64,000 nucleotides of DNA from Nocardiopsis quinghaiensis (lineage in GTDB: Bacteria; Actinomycetota; Actinomycetes; Streptosporangiales; Streptosporangiaceae): assembly GCF_008638365.1 (NCBI RefSeq), contig NZ_VWVU01000015.1:62001-126000 (forward strand), read 5' to 3'. The first letter of the stretch is position 1; each line of letters begins with the position of its first letter. The notes beneath the pieces were generated by a model. The model was not told the DNA's origin. It saw only the letters and a program-made list of their open reading frames with translations, and searched no databases. The position numbers were made by a program, and so were the translations under genes. Of the stretch, positions 52,908-60,490 are shown in pieces.

Positions 52908-53351
52908 TCAGCGCCAGCCGTAACGGGAGCGCAGGACCGCCGCGACCCTCCAGAACAGGTCCTCGTCCATGACCGCGGCCTCGCGGCGGATGCCGTCCTC
53001 GTCGAACTCGAAGAGCCGGTCCACCCGTACGTAGGAGTCGCGCTGCTCACGGTCCCAGGGGCCCGAGCCGATCGGCAGCCAGTCCTGGACCTCCCAGCCG
53101 TCGGGGCGCCGCGAGGACAGCATCAGGCCGTGCAGGAGCCCGTCGCGGCGGCCGACCACCAGCAGCGGGCGGTCCTTGCCCCGGCCCGGATCCTCCTCGT
53201 AGGGCACCCACGTCCACACGATCTCGCCCGCGTCGGCGAGGCCGTCGCGCTCGGGCGCGTAGACGAGCGTGGTCGCGTTTCGGACGGTGGGGATCTCGCG
53301 GACCTCGCCGTGCTGGGGATGGTCGTCGCTTCGGCTCATCGTTTCGCTCAC
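52908..53351 (-). CDS. PemK/MazF-like protein without an evident antitoxin
   Basis: The protein has 147 residues (an ATG four codons later is possible). The fold pattern AGEIVWTWVPYEEDPGRGKDRPLLVVGRRDGLLHGLMLSS matches the first strands of PemK/MazF proteins (normally GDIVWVDF...GKRRPVLVV). The C-terminal half SYVRVDRLFEFDEDGIRREAAVMDEDLFWRVAAVLRSRYG also fits. It has a 40-residue N-terminal extension. No small antitoxin gene is adjacent: proA lies 256 bp downstream and a TetR gene upstream. This type is widespread singly in actinobacteria and may not be a toxin. Confidence 0.76.
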   Translation of the reverse strand: MSETMSRSDDHPQHGEVREIPTVRNATTLVYAPERDGLADAGEIVWTWVPYEEDPGRGKDRPLLVVGRRDGLLHGLMLSSRRPDGWEVQDWLPIGSGPWDREQRDSYVRVDRLFEFDEDGIRREAAVMDEDLFWRVAAVLRSRYGWR

Positions 53352-53412
53352 GCCCGAATCCTAGGCCGTGGTCGCGGAAACGCCACCCGGGCCCTCCGTC
53401 CTGCGGGCCTCC

Positions 53413-53997
53413 TCAGCGCACCGCGAGCAGGGCCTCCAGCGCGCGGACGCAGTGGGCGACCTCCTCCCGCAGGGGGCGGGCACGGCCCTCCTCCGGGACG
53501 GCCGACCAGCGCAGCGCCCGGTCCTCCACGTAGGCGATCCACCCGTGTGCGACGGGCAGCGCGTCCCCGTCCAGGCCCAGGACCGCCAGGGCGCGCTCGG
53601 CCATGGCCAGGCGCAGGTCCTCCACGTGCTCCCCGCCCAGGCCCACGGCCCCGCTGCCGAAGACCAGCGCCAGGTACGACTCGCGGCGCCGGTCGACCTG
53701 CCCGTAGTAGCGGGCCACGAACTGCGCGACCGCCTCGCTGGGGGAGAGCCCCTCGTCGGGGGCGGTGTTGCGCACGATCCGGCGCCCCGCGGCGGCCACG
53801 ACGGCGTCGTGGAAGGCGGTCTTGTTCGGGAAGTAGTGGAACAGCAGCCCCCGGGAGATGCCCGCCTCCCTGGCCACCTCGTCGATGGGCAGCTCCTGGA
53901 TGGGCTTCTCCACCAGCATCCGCAGCCCGATCCCGACCAGCTGGCGCCGGCGTTCGTCCTGGGTCATCCGCGTACGTCGCGGCGCTCGGTCGCTCAC
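53413..53997 (-). CDS. TetR-family repressor
   Basis: The repressor has 194 residues from a GTG at 53997; an ATG at 54009 lies inside the operator and is less likely. The HTH is visible as ELPIDEVAREAGISRGLLFHYFPNKTAFHDAV. The ligand domain follows. There is no ribosome-binding site for either start, which suggests a leaderless transcript starting within or next to the operator. By position it controls itself and the divergent short-chain dehydrogenase. Confidence 0.88.
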   Translation of the reverse strand: MSDRAPRRTRMTQDERRRQLVGIGLRMLVEKPIQELPIDEVAREAGISRGLLFHYFPNKTAFHDAVVAAAGRRIVRNTAPDEGLSPSEAVAQFVARYYGQVDRRRESYLALVFGSGAVGLGGEHVEDLRLAMAERALAVLGLDGDALPVAHGWIAYVEDRALRWSAVPEEGRARPLREEVAHCVRALEALLAVR

Positions 53998-53999
53998 AC

Positions 54000-54018
54000 T
54001 ATTGAGCATTGCTCAATA
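54000..54018. promoter_or_regulatory. 19-bp palindromic TetR operator
   Basis: TATTGAGCA-T-TGCTCAATA is a perfect 9-bp inverted repeat around one base, located between the TetR gene and the divergent SDR gene and touching the TetR start. Confidence 0.85.
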
Positions 54019-54126
54019 AGGACGTAGTGTCAACGGCATGGACTTCGCACGGCGTCCCCTCCCCTCCTGGACGCGCTCCGCGGCAGGACCCGGGGACAGC
54101 ACGAGAGACAGCACGGAGAAGCACAC

Positions 54127-54876
54127 ATGAGCAAGGGAACGATCCTCATCACCGGTGCCAGCGCCGGCCTCGGAGCCGAGATGGCGCGCCAGTTCGCGGC
54201 GCTCGGCTACGACCTGGGACTGTGCGCGCGGCGTACCGAGAAGATGGAGGCCCTGCGCGAGGAGATCACCGCGGCCCACCCCGACCGCCGGGTGGAACTG
54301 CGGGCGCTGGACGTCACCGACGACGAGGCCGTGTTCGGGGCCTTCAGGGAACTGACCGCGGCCCTCGGCACCGTGGACCGGGTGATCGTCAACGCCGGGC
54401 TCGGCAAGGGCGCCGCCCTGGGCAAGGGGCGCTACGACGCCAACCGCCAGACCGCGATGACCAACTTCGTGGGCGCCCTGGCCCAGTCGGAGGCGGCCAT
54501 GGAGATCTTCCGCGCCCAGGGGCACGGCCACCTGGTGATGATCTCGTCGATGTCGGCGCTGCGCGGCATGCGCAAGGCCATGACCGTCTACGCCGCCACC
54601 AAGGCCGGTGTGGCCGCCATCGCCGAGGGCCTGCGCTCGGAGCGGGTGCCCGGCCTGGACGTGTCCGTGATCTACCCGGGCTACATCCGCTCGGAGATGA
54701 ACGAGCACGTGCAGCAGAGGACCAGGTTCATGGTGGATACGGAGACCGGTGTGCGCTCGATGGTCGCCGCGATCGAGAAGCGCAGGGTGAGGGCGTACGT
54801 GCCCGCGTGGCCGTGGGCACCGATCGGCTTCGCGATGAAGCGGCTTCCCCTGTCGGCGGTCAGGAAGATGACGTAG
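54127..54876 (+). CDS. Short-chain dehydrogenase/reductase
   Basis: This NAD(P)-dependent oxidoreductase has 249 residues. The cofactor motif is ITGASAGLGAEMARQFA, the NAG motif is VIVNAGLGKG, the catalytic serine lies in MISSMSALRG and the catalytic pair in YAATK. The C-terminal SVIYPGYIRSEM is typical. The preceding TetR gene and shared palindrome imply inducible expression. Substrate unknown. Confidence 0.9.
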   Translation: MSKGTILITGASAGLGAEMARQFAALGYDLGLCARRTEKMEALREEITAAHPDRRVELRALDVTDDEAVFGAFRELTAALGTVDRVIVNAGLGKGAALGKGRYDANRQTAMTNFVGALAQSEAAMEIFRAQGHGHLVMISSMSALRGMRKAMTVYAATKAGVAAIAEGLRSERVPGLDVSVIYPGYIRSEMNEHVQQRTRFMVDTETGVRSMVAAIEKRRVRAYVPAWPWAPIGFAMKRLPLSAVRKMT

Positions 54877-54903
54877 GGCTCCGGGCGTCCCGGGCTCCGG
54901 CGC

Positions 54904-55788
54904 TCAGAGCTCCTGGACGGTGCCGATGATCCGCGCCCGCGCCCTGCTGCCCTCGGGGACCGGGACCAGCGGGTAGACGTGGAAGGCTCCCGCCTCCTCG
55001 TGCAACTCCGCCGCACCCCCGGCCTCGGCGATCATCGCGTGCAGGCGGCGGGTGTCGGGAAGGAACACGTCGTGGGTGCCGATGTAGAGGTCCACGGGCG
55101 GCAGCCCCGAGAGCACGCCGTTGACGGGGCTGAGCCGGGGGGCCGCCAGGTGCTCCCCGCCCGCCCAGGCTCTGGCGGCCTCCTTCAACCCGACCGGGCT
55201 GAGCCAGGGGTCGTCCCCCTCCACCTCGACGATGTCGGGGTTGGACATGGTCAGGTCCACCCACGGGGAGACCAGGATCAGCCGCGCGGGCCGGGGCAGG
55301 TCCACCTCGGGCAGTGTCTGCGCGAGGGCGAGCGCCAGCCCGGCTCCTGCCGAGTCACCGGCGAAAACGGTCCGGCCGGCGTCGACGTGCTCCAGGAGCT
55401 CCCGGTACACGGCCTGGAGGAATCCGAAGGCCTCCCGATAGGTGTGCCGCGGCGCCAACCCGTAGAGGGGGACCTCCACCCGGCAGCCCGCGTCCGCCAT
55501 CCGGGAGATCAGTACCCAGTGCCACGGCGAGATCTCGCTGATGTAGGTGCCTCCGTGCACGTACAGCACGGCCTTGTCCGGCCGCCCTTCCCGGGGCAGG
55601 ACCGTGTAACTGTCGAAGTCCCCCACCGCGCGCCGGGTGATCCCGTGCCGTTTGGCGACCCAGGCCGGGGGCGCGGGGTCGTCCTTGGGCTCGCTGATGC
55701 GCTGTCGCGCGCCCTCCACGGTCTCCATCGGACGCTTGCGCGCCACGCGGAACGCCAACGACAGCACACGTGCCACCAGACTCGGCAT
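54904..55788 (-). CDS. Alpha/beta hydrolase-3 family esterase
   Basis: The hormone-sensitive-lipase-like esterase has 294 residues from the ATG at 55788. The oxyanion motif is VLYVHGGTYISE, the nucleophile elbow FAGDSAGAGLALALAQ, the acid in YIGTHDVFLPD and the histidine in EAGAFHVYPLVPV. It converges on the SDR gene with 27 bp between. It may act on lipid or steroid esters, but nothing local fixes the substrate. Confidence 0.87.
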   Translation of the reverse strand: MPSLVARVLSLAFRVARKRPMETVEGARQRISEPKDDPAPPAWVAKRHGITRRAVGDFDSYTVLPREGRPDKAVLYVHGGTYISEISPWHWVLISRMADAGCRVEVPLYGLAPRHTYREAFGFLQAVYRELLEHVDAGRTVFAGDSAGAGLALALAQTLPEVDLPRPARLILVSPWVDLTMSNPDIVEVEGDDPWLSPVGLKEAARAWAGGEHLAAPRLSPVNGVLSGLPPVDLYIGTHDVFLPDTRRLHAMIAEAGGAAELHEEAGAFHVYPLVPVPEGSRARARIIGTVQEL

Positions 55789-55907
55789 GGGTGTCACCCT
55801 CTTCCTCGGAAGGTCCTGTGGTGAACCCTTCCACAAGCGCATGACAGGGCGGTGGAGGGGCTTCGCGTCCGGCGGTCGGGGTCGGGGGCCCGGCCCCGCC
55901 GACCGGT

Positions 55908-55923
55908 CGGTCCGAACGGACCG
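55908..55923 (-). terminator. Hairpin after the GH114 lipoprotein gene
   Basis: CGGTCCG (55908-55914) pairs with CGGACCG (55917-55923) around two bases; a larger GC-rich imperfect repeat lies just beyond. Weak because it lacks a T-tract and has a minimal loop. Confidence 0.35.
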
Positions 55924-55953
55924 GGAGGAGCGTGCCCTCCGGCGCCGGGTCCG

Positions 55954-56826
55954 TCAGCAGGACTCGCGGAGGTGGCCCGCCTCACCAGGGATGAGCAGGT
56001 CGCGGTCGCGCAGGATGGTGCGGGGCGGCGTGCCCGGAGCGCCGCAGACCTCCGCGAGGGCGGAACCGAGTGTGTCTGGGTACTCGACCGCGAGGACGCC
56101 TTCACCGTAGGCGTCGGTGTAGGCGCCGCACTCGTCGAAGGCCACGCACTCCTCGGCCACGGCGAAGTCGAATCCCGTCTCCTCCCGTGCCCGGCCGGTG
56201 ATCTCGGCGGCGTTCTTCTGGGCCGCGGCCAGCCCCCGGTCGTGGGCGGCGGCGACCAGCTCGGCGGCCAGGGCCAGGTTGTCCTCCGCGGTCAGTGCCC
56301 CGCCCGAGCGATCGAAGGAGTCCAGGTTATCGAACTCCACGGCGTCGAAGCCCCGCTCGGCGCAGGTGGCGACGGCCTCCCCCACCACGCGGACGATCTC
56401 CTCCCGCGTGTCGGCGGAGGAGGTGTCCAGCAGCATCTCGTCCGGCCACCCCGGGTCGGCGACGGGATCGCCGTCGGCGTCGCGCAGGACCAGGCCGGGG
56501 TGTTCGGAGAGCCAGCGGTCCCGGTCCTGGGGCTGGGTCTGGAAGCCGTTGACGTAGCAGACGGAGTACAGGCCCGCGACGGGGTCGCCGGTGGAGTCGC
56601 GGACCACCGTGGCCACGTCCGGGGCGGGGGCGTACCCGCCGCCGAGCTGGTAGTCGAACGGGCCGTCCGGCGGGGGCTCCGGCGCCGGGAGGGCGGCGGA
56701 CGCGCACCCCGCGCACAGGGCGGCGGCGAGGACCGCCACGGCCGAACGTGCCCCGAAGGCCCCGGCCGGTCGGCCCCGCCGCCCGTGCCCGCCCGGCGGG
56801 AGGGCCGGGAACGCCCTAGAGCACAA
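55954..56826 (-). CDS. Secreted lipoprotein of the GH114 (endo-alpha-1,4-polygalactosaminidase) family
   Basis: The protein has 290 residues. A TTG at 56826 is the only start giving a proper signal peptide, with basic residues followed by AVLAAALCAGC, whose final Cys is the lipid site. The family motifs are YQLGGGY, GLYSVCYVNGFQTQ, FDAVEFDNLDSFDRSGG with the acidic active-site pair, AAQKNAAEI and AEECVAFDECGAY. It overlaps the proB stop by 11 bases, so it is probably co-expressed with proB although unrelated to proline synthesis. The probable role is hydrolysis of galactosamine-containing surface polysaccharide. Confidence 0.84.
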   Translation of the reverse strand: MCSRAFPALPPGGHGRRGRPAGAFGARSAVAVLAAALCAGCASAALPAPEPPPDGPFDYQLGGGYAPAPDVATVVRDSTGDPVAGLYSVCYVNGFQTQPQDRDRWLSEHPGLVLRDADGDPVADPGWPDEMLLDTSSADTREEIVRVVGEAVATCAERGFDAVEFDNLDSFDRSGGALTAEDNLALAAELVAAAHDRGLAAAQKNAAEITGRAREETGFDFAVAEECVAFDECGAYTDAYGEGVLAVEYPDTLGSALAEVCGAPGTPPRTILRDRDLLIPGEAGHLRESC

Positions 56827-57973
56827 CGAGGTCGTCCCTGTGCACCAGTTCCCGCTCGTAGGAGGGCCCCATCTCCCGGGCCAGCCACCGGGTGGACCGC
56901 CCCATCAGGTCGGGCACCTCGGCCGCGTCGTAGTTGACCAGTCCGCGCGCGACCACGCCGCCCCGCTCGTCGCACAGGTCCACCGGGTCGCCCGCGCTGA
57001 AGTCGCCGGCCACCCTCACCACACCGGCGGGCAGCAGGGACGCCTTCTCCCGCACCACCGCCGCGACCGCGCCGGGGTCCAGGACCAGGCTGCCCCGTCC
57101 GGCGGTGGCGTGCGCCAGCCACAGTTGGCGTGCGGAGGGGCGCCGCCCGCCGCCCGGGGAGAACAGGGTGCCCACGCGGTCGCCCTCCAGCGCGGCGCGG
57201 GCGTTGGCCGCGGAGGTCAGCACGGTGTGCACCCCCGCCTCGGTGGCGATCCGCGCGGACGCCACCTTCGTGACCATTCCACCGGTGCCCACGCCCCGCT
57301 TTCCCGTGCTGCCGATGTCGATCCCGTCCAGGTCGGCCGGGCCGCGCACCAGGCTGACCACCGACGACTCCGGCGCGGAGGGGTCACCGTCGTACAGGGC
57401 GTCCACGTCCGACAGCAGCACCAGCGCGTCGGCGCGCATCAGGTGGGCCACCAGGGCCGCCAGCCGGTCGTTGTCGCCGAAGCGCAGTTCGTCGGTGGCC
57501 ACGGTGTCGTTCTCGTTGACGATCGGCACGGCGCCGATGTCCAGCAGGCGGCGCAGCGTGCGCTGGGCGTTGCGGTGCTGTACCCGGCGCATCATGTCCT
57601 CCACCGTGAGCAGGACCTGTGCGGCGGTGAGCCCGTGCCCGGCCAGCTCGGCCGTGTACGCGGCCAGCAACAGTCCCTGCCCCACGCTCGCGGCGGCCTG
57701 CTGGGAGGCCAGGTCGCGGGGGCGGCGGGTCATCCCGAGCGGGGTCATCCCGGCCGCGACCGCGCCGGAGGAGACCAGGATCACCTCCTGGCCGACGGCG
57801 CGGCGGTCCGCCAGTACACGGACCAGGTCGCGGATGCGGCCGGAGTCGATCCGGCCCTCCGGGGTCGTCAGCGACGACGACCCCACCTTCACCACGACCC
57901 GGCCCGCGGCGGCCACCGCCGCGCGGCCCGCGGCCTCCGGGGAGTCGGTCTCTTCCAGTTCTGTGCTGTGCAC
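56816..57973 (-). CDS. proB: Glutamate 5-kinase
   Basis: ProB phosphorylates glutamate in the first step of proline synthesis and is feedback-inhibited by proline. It has 385 residues from the GTG at 57973. The amino-acid-kinase motifs are VVVKVGSSSLT, VILVSSGAVAAGM, VPIVNENDTVATDELRFGDND and LLSDVDALYDGDP. A C-terminal PUA domain is complete (LVLDPGAVAAVVREKASLLPAGVVRVAGDFSAGDPVDL). obg is directly upstream on the same strand with 82 bp between. Confidence 0.96.
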   Translation of the reverse strand: MHSTELEETDSPEAAGRAAVAAAGRVVVKVGSSSLTTPEGRIDSGRIRDLVRVLADRRAVGQEVILVSSGAVAAGMTPLGMTRRPRDLASQQAAASVGQGLLLAAYTAELAGHGLTAAQVLLTVEDMMRRVQHRNAQRTLRRLLDIGAVPIVNENDTVATDELRFGDNDRLAALVAHLMRADALVLLSDVDALYDGDPSAPESSVVSLVRGPADLDGIDIGSTGKRGVGTGGMVTKVASARIATEAGVHTVLTSAANARAALEGDRVGTLFSPGGGRRPSARQLWLAHATAGRGSLVLDPGAVAAVVREKASLLPAGVVRVAGDFSAGDPVDLCDERGGVVARGLVNYDAAEVPDLMGRSTRWLAREMGPSYERELVHRDDLVVL

Positions 57974-58055
57974 CGTGAGGGGCTTTCCATCCAGTGGCGC
58001 GGCGCCTGGCACCGCGCTCGTGCCTGTTCGGCCGGGCCGTCGGTCCCCGCGCGGA

Positions 58056-59420
58056 TCAGCCCAGCCGGGCGTCGGTTCCGCGCGGGCCGGACGGGACGAT
58101 CTCGGCGTCCGTGGACGTGTCCCAGTCGAAGACCACGGAGTCCTCCTCGGTGCCGATACGCACCTCGGCGCCCTCGGCGGCACCGGCCTTGGCCAGCTCC
58201 TCCTCGATGCCGATGCGGTGCAGGCGCTCGGCGAGGTAGCCCACGGCCTCGTCGTTGGAGAAGTCGGTCTGGCGCACCCACCGGGCGGGCTTGTCGCCGC
58301 GCACCTGGAAGGTGTTGTCGCCCAGCGGCACCACCTGGAAGGGGATGTCGCCGATCATCTGGGGCCGGATCACGATCCGGGTGGGCTCGGCCACGGGTGC
58401 GGCCTCGCGTGCCGCCGCGACCTGCTCGGCCAGGGCGAAGGACAGCTCGCGCAGGCCCTCGCGGGAGGCCGCGGAGACCTCCAGGACCTGGTAGCCGCGC
58501 TCGACCAGTATCGGGGTGACCAGCTCGGCCAGATCGCGCGCCTCGGGCACGTCGACCTTGTTCAGGGCGACCAGACGCGGCCGGTCGGACAGGTCCACGC
58601 CGGCGCGCTCGCCGTAGGCGGACAGCTCCGCCTCCAGGGCCTCCAGGTCGCTGACCGGGTCGCGGCCCTGCTCGTAGGTGGCGCAGTCCAGCACGTGCAG
58701 GAGGGTGGAGCAGCGCTCGATGTGGCGCAGGAACTCCAGGCCCAGACCCCTGCCGTCGCTGGCGCCGGGGATGAGCCCGGGCACGTCGGCGATGACGTAC
58801 TGGACGCTGCCCGCCTCCACCACGCCCAGGTTGGGCACGAGGGTGGTGAACGGGTAGTCGGCGATCTTGGGGCGGGCCGCGGACATCGCGGCGATCAGGG
58901 ACGACTTGCCCGCGCTGGGGAAGCCCACCAGGCCGACGTCGGCGATGGTCTTCATCTCCAGGCGCACGTCGAAGCCCTCGCCCTCCTCGCCCTTGAGTGC
59001 GAAGCCGGGCGCCTTGCGCTTCTTGGAGGCCAGCGCGGCGTTGCCCAGGCCGCCGCTGCCGCCCCGGGCGAGCACCAGGCGGGTGCCGTGGCCGACCATG
59101 TCGGCGATGACCTCTCCGTCCGCACGGGTGACCACGGTGCCGTCGGGCACCGTGAGGACGAGGTCCCCGCCGTTGGCCCCGGCGCGGTGGCCGCCCTGGC
59201 CGGGCGTGCCGTTGCGGGCGGCGCGGTGCGGGCGGCGCTGGTAGTCCAGCAGGGTCGCGGCCTGGGTGTCGACCTCCAGGACCACGTCGCCGCCCCGGCC
59301 GCCGTTGCCGCCGTCCGGGCCGCCCAGCGGCTTGAACTTCTCACGGTGCACGGAGGCACAGCCATGCCCGCCGTTCCCGGCCTTGACGTGCAAGACCGCC
59401 TCGTCGACGAAGTCAGGCAT
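58056..59420 (-). CDS. obg: Obg/CgtA GTPase
   Basis: This essential GTPase links 50S assembly, stringent response and development. It has 454 residues, longer than E. coli Obg because of a C-terminal OCT domain ([19 protein letters not shown] and on). The glycine-rich Obg fold is the first 158 residues. The GTPase domain shows [11 protein letters not shown] (G1), [12 protein letters not shown] (switch I), DVPGLIPGA (G3) and ALNKVD (G4). A terminator separates it from rpmA, so it has its own promoter or depends on readthrough. Confidence 0.96.
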   Translation of the reverse strand: MPDFVDEAVLHVKAGNGGHGCASVHREKFKPLGGPDGGNGGRGGDVVLEVDTQAATLLDYQRRPHRAARNGTPGQGGHRAGANGGDLVLTVPDGTVVTRADGEVIADMVGHGTRLVLARGGSGGLGNAALASKKRKAPGFALKGEEGEGFDVRLEMKTIADVGLVGFPSAGKSSLIAAMSAARPKIADYPFTTLVPNLGVVEAGSVQYVIADVPGLIPGASDGRGLGLEFLRHIERCSTLLHVLDCATYEQGRDPVSDLEALEAELSAYGERAGVDLSDRPRLVALNKVDVPEARDLAELVTPILVERGYQVLEVSAASREGLRELSFALAEQVAAAREAAPVAEPTRIVIRPQMIGDIPFQVVPLGDNTFQVRGDKPARWVRQTDFSNDEAVGYLAERLHRIGIEEELAKAGAAEGAEVRIGTEEDSVVFDWDTSTDAEIVPSGPRGTDARLG

Positions 59421-59490
59421 AACTCTCCCCGTTACTCTCCGGCCCCGGTACGGGGCCTACAAACACGTGTGTCACCCAGTGACAACGCGA

Positions 59491-59520
59491 GGGGCGGGCC
59501 AGTGTTCCCTGGCCCGCCCC
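59491..59520 (-). terminator. Terminator between rpmA and obg
   Basis: GGGGCGGGCCAG (59491-59502) pairs perfectly over 12 bp with CTGGCCCGCCCC (59509-59520), with the loop TGTTCC, 25 bp past the rpmA stop. Confidence 0.75.
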
Positions 59521-59545
59521 ACCTTCACAACGTCCGCGCGCGGCC

Positions 59546-59806
59546 CTACTCGGCGGCGACGGGAACGATGTTCACGGCCTTGCGGCCGCGGAAGCTGCCG
59601 AACTTGACCTGACCGGCGACCAGCGCGAACAGCGTGTCGTCACCACCACGGCCGACGTTGGCGCCGGGGTGGAACTTGGTGCCGCGCTGACGGATCAGGA
59701 TCTCGCCAGCCGAGACGGCCTGACCACCGAAGCGCTTGACGCCGAGGCGCTTGGCGTTCGAGTCACGACCGTTACGGCTGGACGAAGCGCCCTTCTTGTG
59801 TGCCAT
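59546..59806 (-). CDS. rpmA: 50S ribosomal protein L27
   Basis: This is the basic 86-residue ribosomal protein at the peptidyl-transferase centre. The start [29 protein letters not shown] is the standard bL27 N-terminus without a propeptide. It follows rplU by 13 bp in the same transcript. Confidence 0.97.
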   Translation of the reverse strand: MAHKKGASSSRNGRDSNAKRLGVKRFGGQAVSAGEILIRQRGTKFHPGANVGRGGDDTLFALVAGQVKFGSFRGRKAVNIVPVAAE

Positions 59807-59819
59807 TTCTCCAGGCCTC

Positions 59820-60131
59820 CTACTTCGCCGCGATGCCGGTGACGCGCACCTGGGTGTGCTTCTGGCGGTGCCCCTGGCGCTTCTTGTAACCGGTCTTGTT
59901 CTTGTACTTCAGGATGTTGATCTTGGGGCCCTTGGTCTCACCGAGGATCTCGGCGGTGACCGAGTAGCCGCTCAGCTTGTCCGCGTCGCTGATGACGTTG
60001 CCGTCCTCCACGACGAGGATGGGCTGCCACGTGAGGGTGGCGCCAGTCTCCTCAGAGACCTTGTCGATGTTCAGGACGTCATCGACAGACACCTTCTCCT
60101 GTCGGCCGCCCGCTCGCACGATCGCGTACAC
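59820..60131 (-). CDS. rplU: 50S ribosomal protein L21
   Basis: This is the 103-residue bL21. The GTG at 60131, with GGAAGAG eight bases upstream, gives the expected [19 protein letters not shown] start. The C-terminal [28 protein letters not shown] pattern is diagnostic. It leads the rplU-rpmA operon, which ends at a strong terminator before obg. Confidence 0.97.
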   Translation of the reverse strand: MYAIVRAGGRQEKVSVDDVLNIDKVSEETGATLTWQPILVVEDGNVISDADKLSGYSVTAEILGETKGPKINILKYKNKTGYKKRQGHRQKHTQVRVTGIAAK

Positions 60132-60430
60132 CGGGTAACTCTCTTCCTGCTCGCTCAACGAATAATGCTCGGGACCATCCCCGAGACGTGAGGTCCGGGG
60201 TCCGGGTCCGGCAGTGCCTGTGCCCAGGCCCGCCGGGAGGCCCACTCCCCGTGTGGGCGGGGAGGCGCCTCGTTCCACGATCCACTGATCGCCTGTAGCG
60301 GGGCGCGGGGATCCGAGGGAAACAAACCCTGCGTGGAGAGCACTTCGGTGTCGGGGCGCGCGATGTGGTGGAGCGCGCCGACGCACCGTCCATCAGATTA
60401 CCACTGGCCCGCCACGGGCCTGCACACGTG
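60132..60430 (-). other. Leader/promoter region of rplU-rpmA
   Basis: About 300 bp between the rne terminator and rplU, with no coding sequence. It contains several GC-rich complementary stretches (for example GGCGGG/CCCGCC-type pairs near 60215-60270) that could form a structured 5' leader. I do not recognise a named ribosomal-protein leader. Confidence 0.4.
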
Positions 60431-60470
60431 CCGTGGTCCGGACCGGACATACGCCCGGTCCGGACCACGG
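60431..60470 (-). terminator. Terminator after rne
   Basis: CCGTGGTCCGGACCGG (60431-60446) pairs perfectly over 16 bp with 60455-60470, with an eight-base loop. It is 20 bp past the rne stop. Confidence 0.8.
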
Positions 60471-60490
60471 CGGGGCTGCCGCCCCTCGGC

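Noticed and set aside
52908-54009. PemK-like gene plus TetR gene as a toxin-antitoxin operon
   Set aside because: The TetR protein is a full-length regulator with its own operator and a divergent SDR partner, so it is not an antitoxin.
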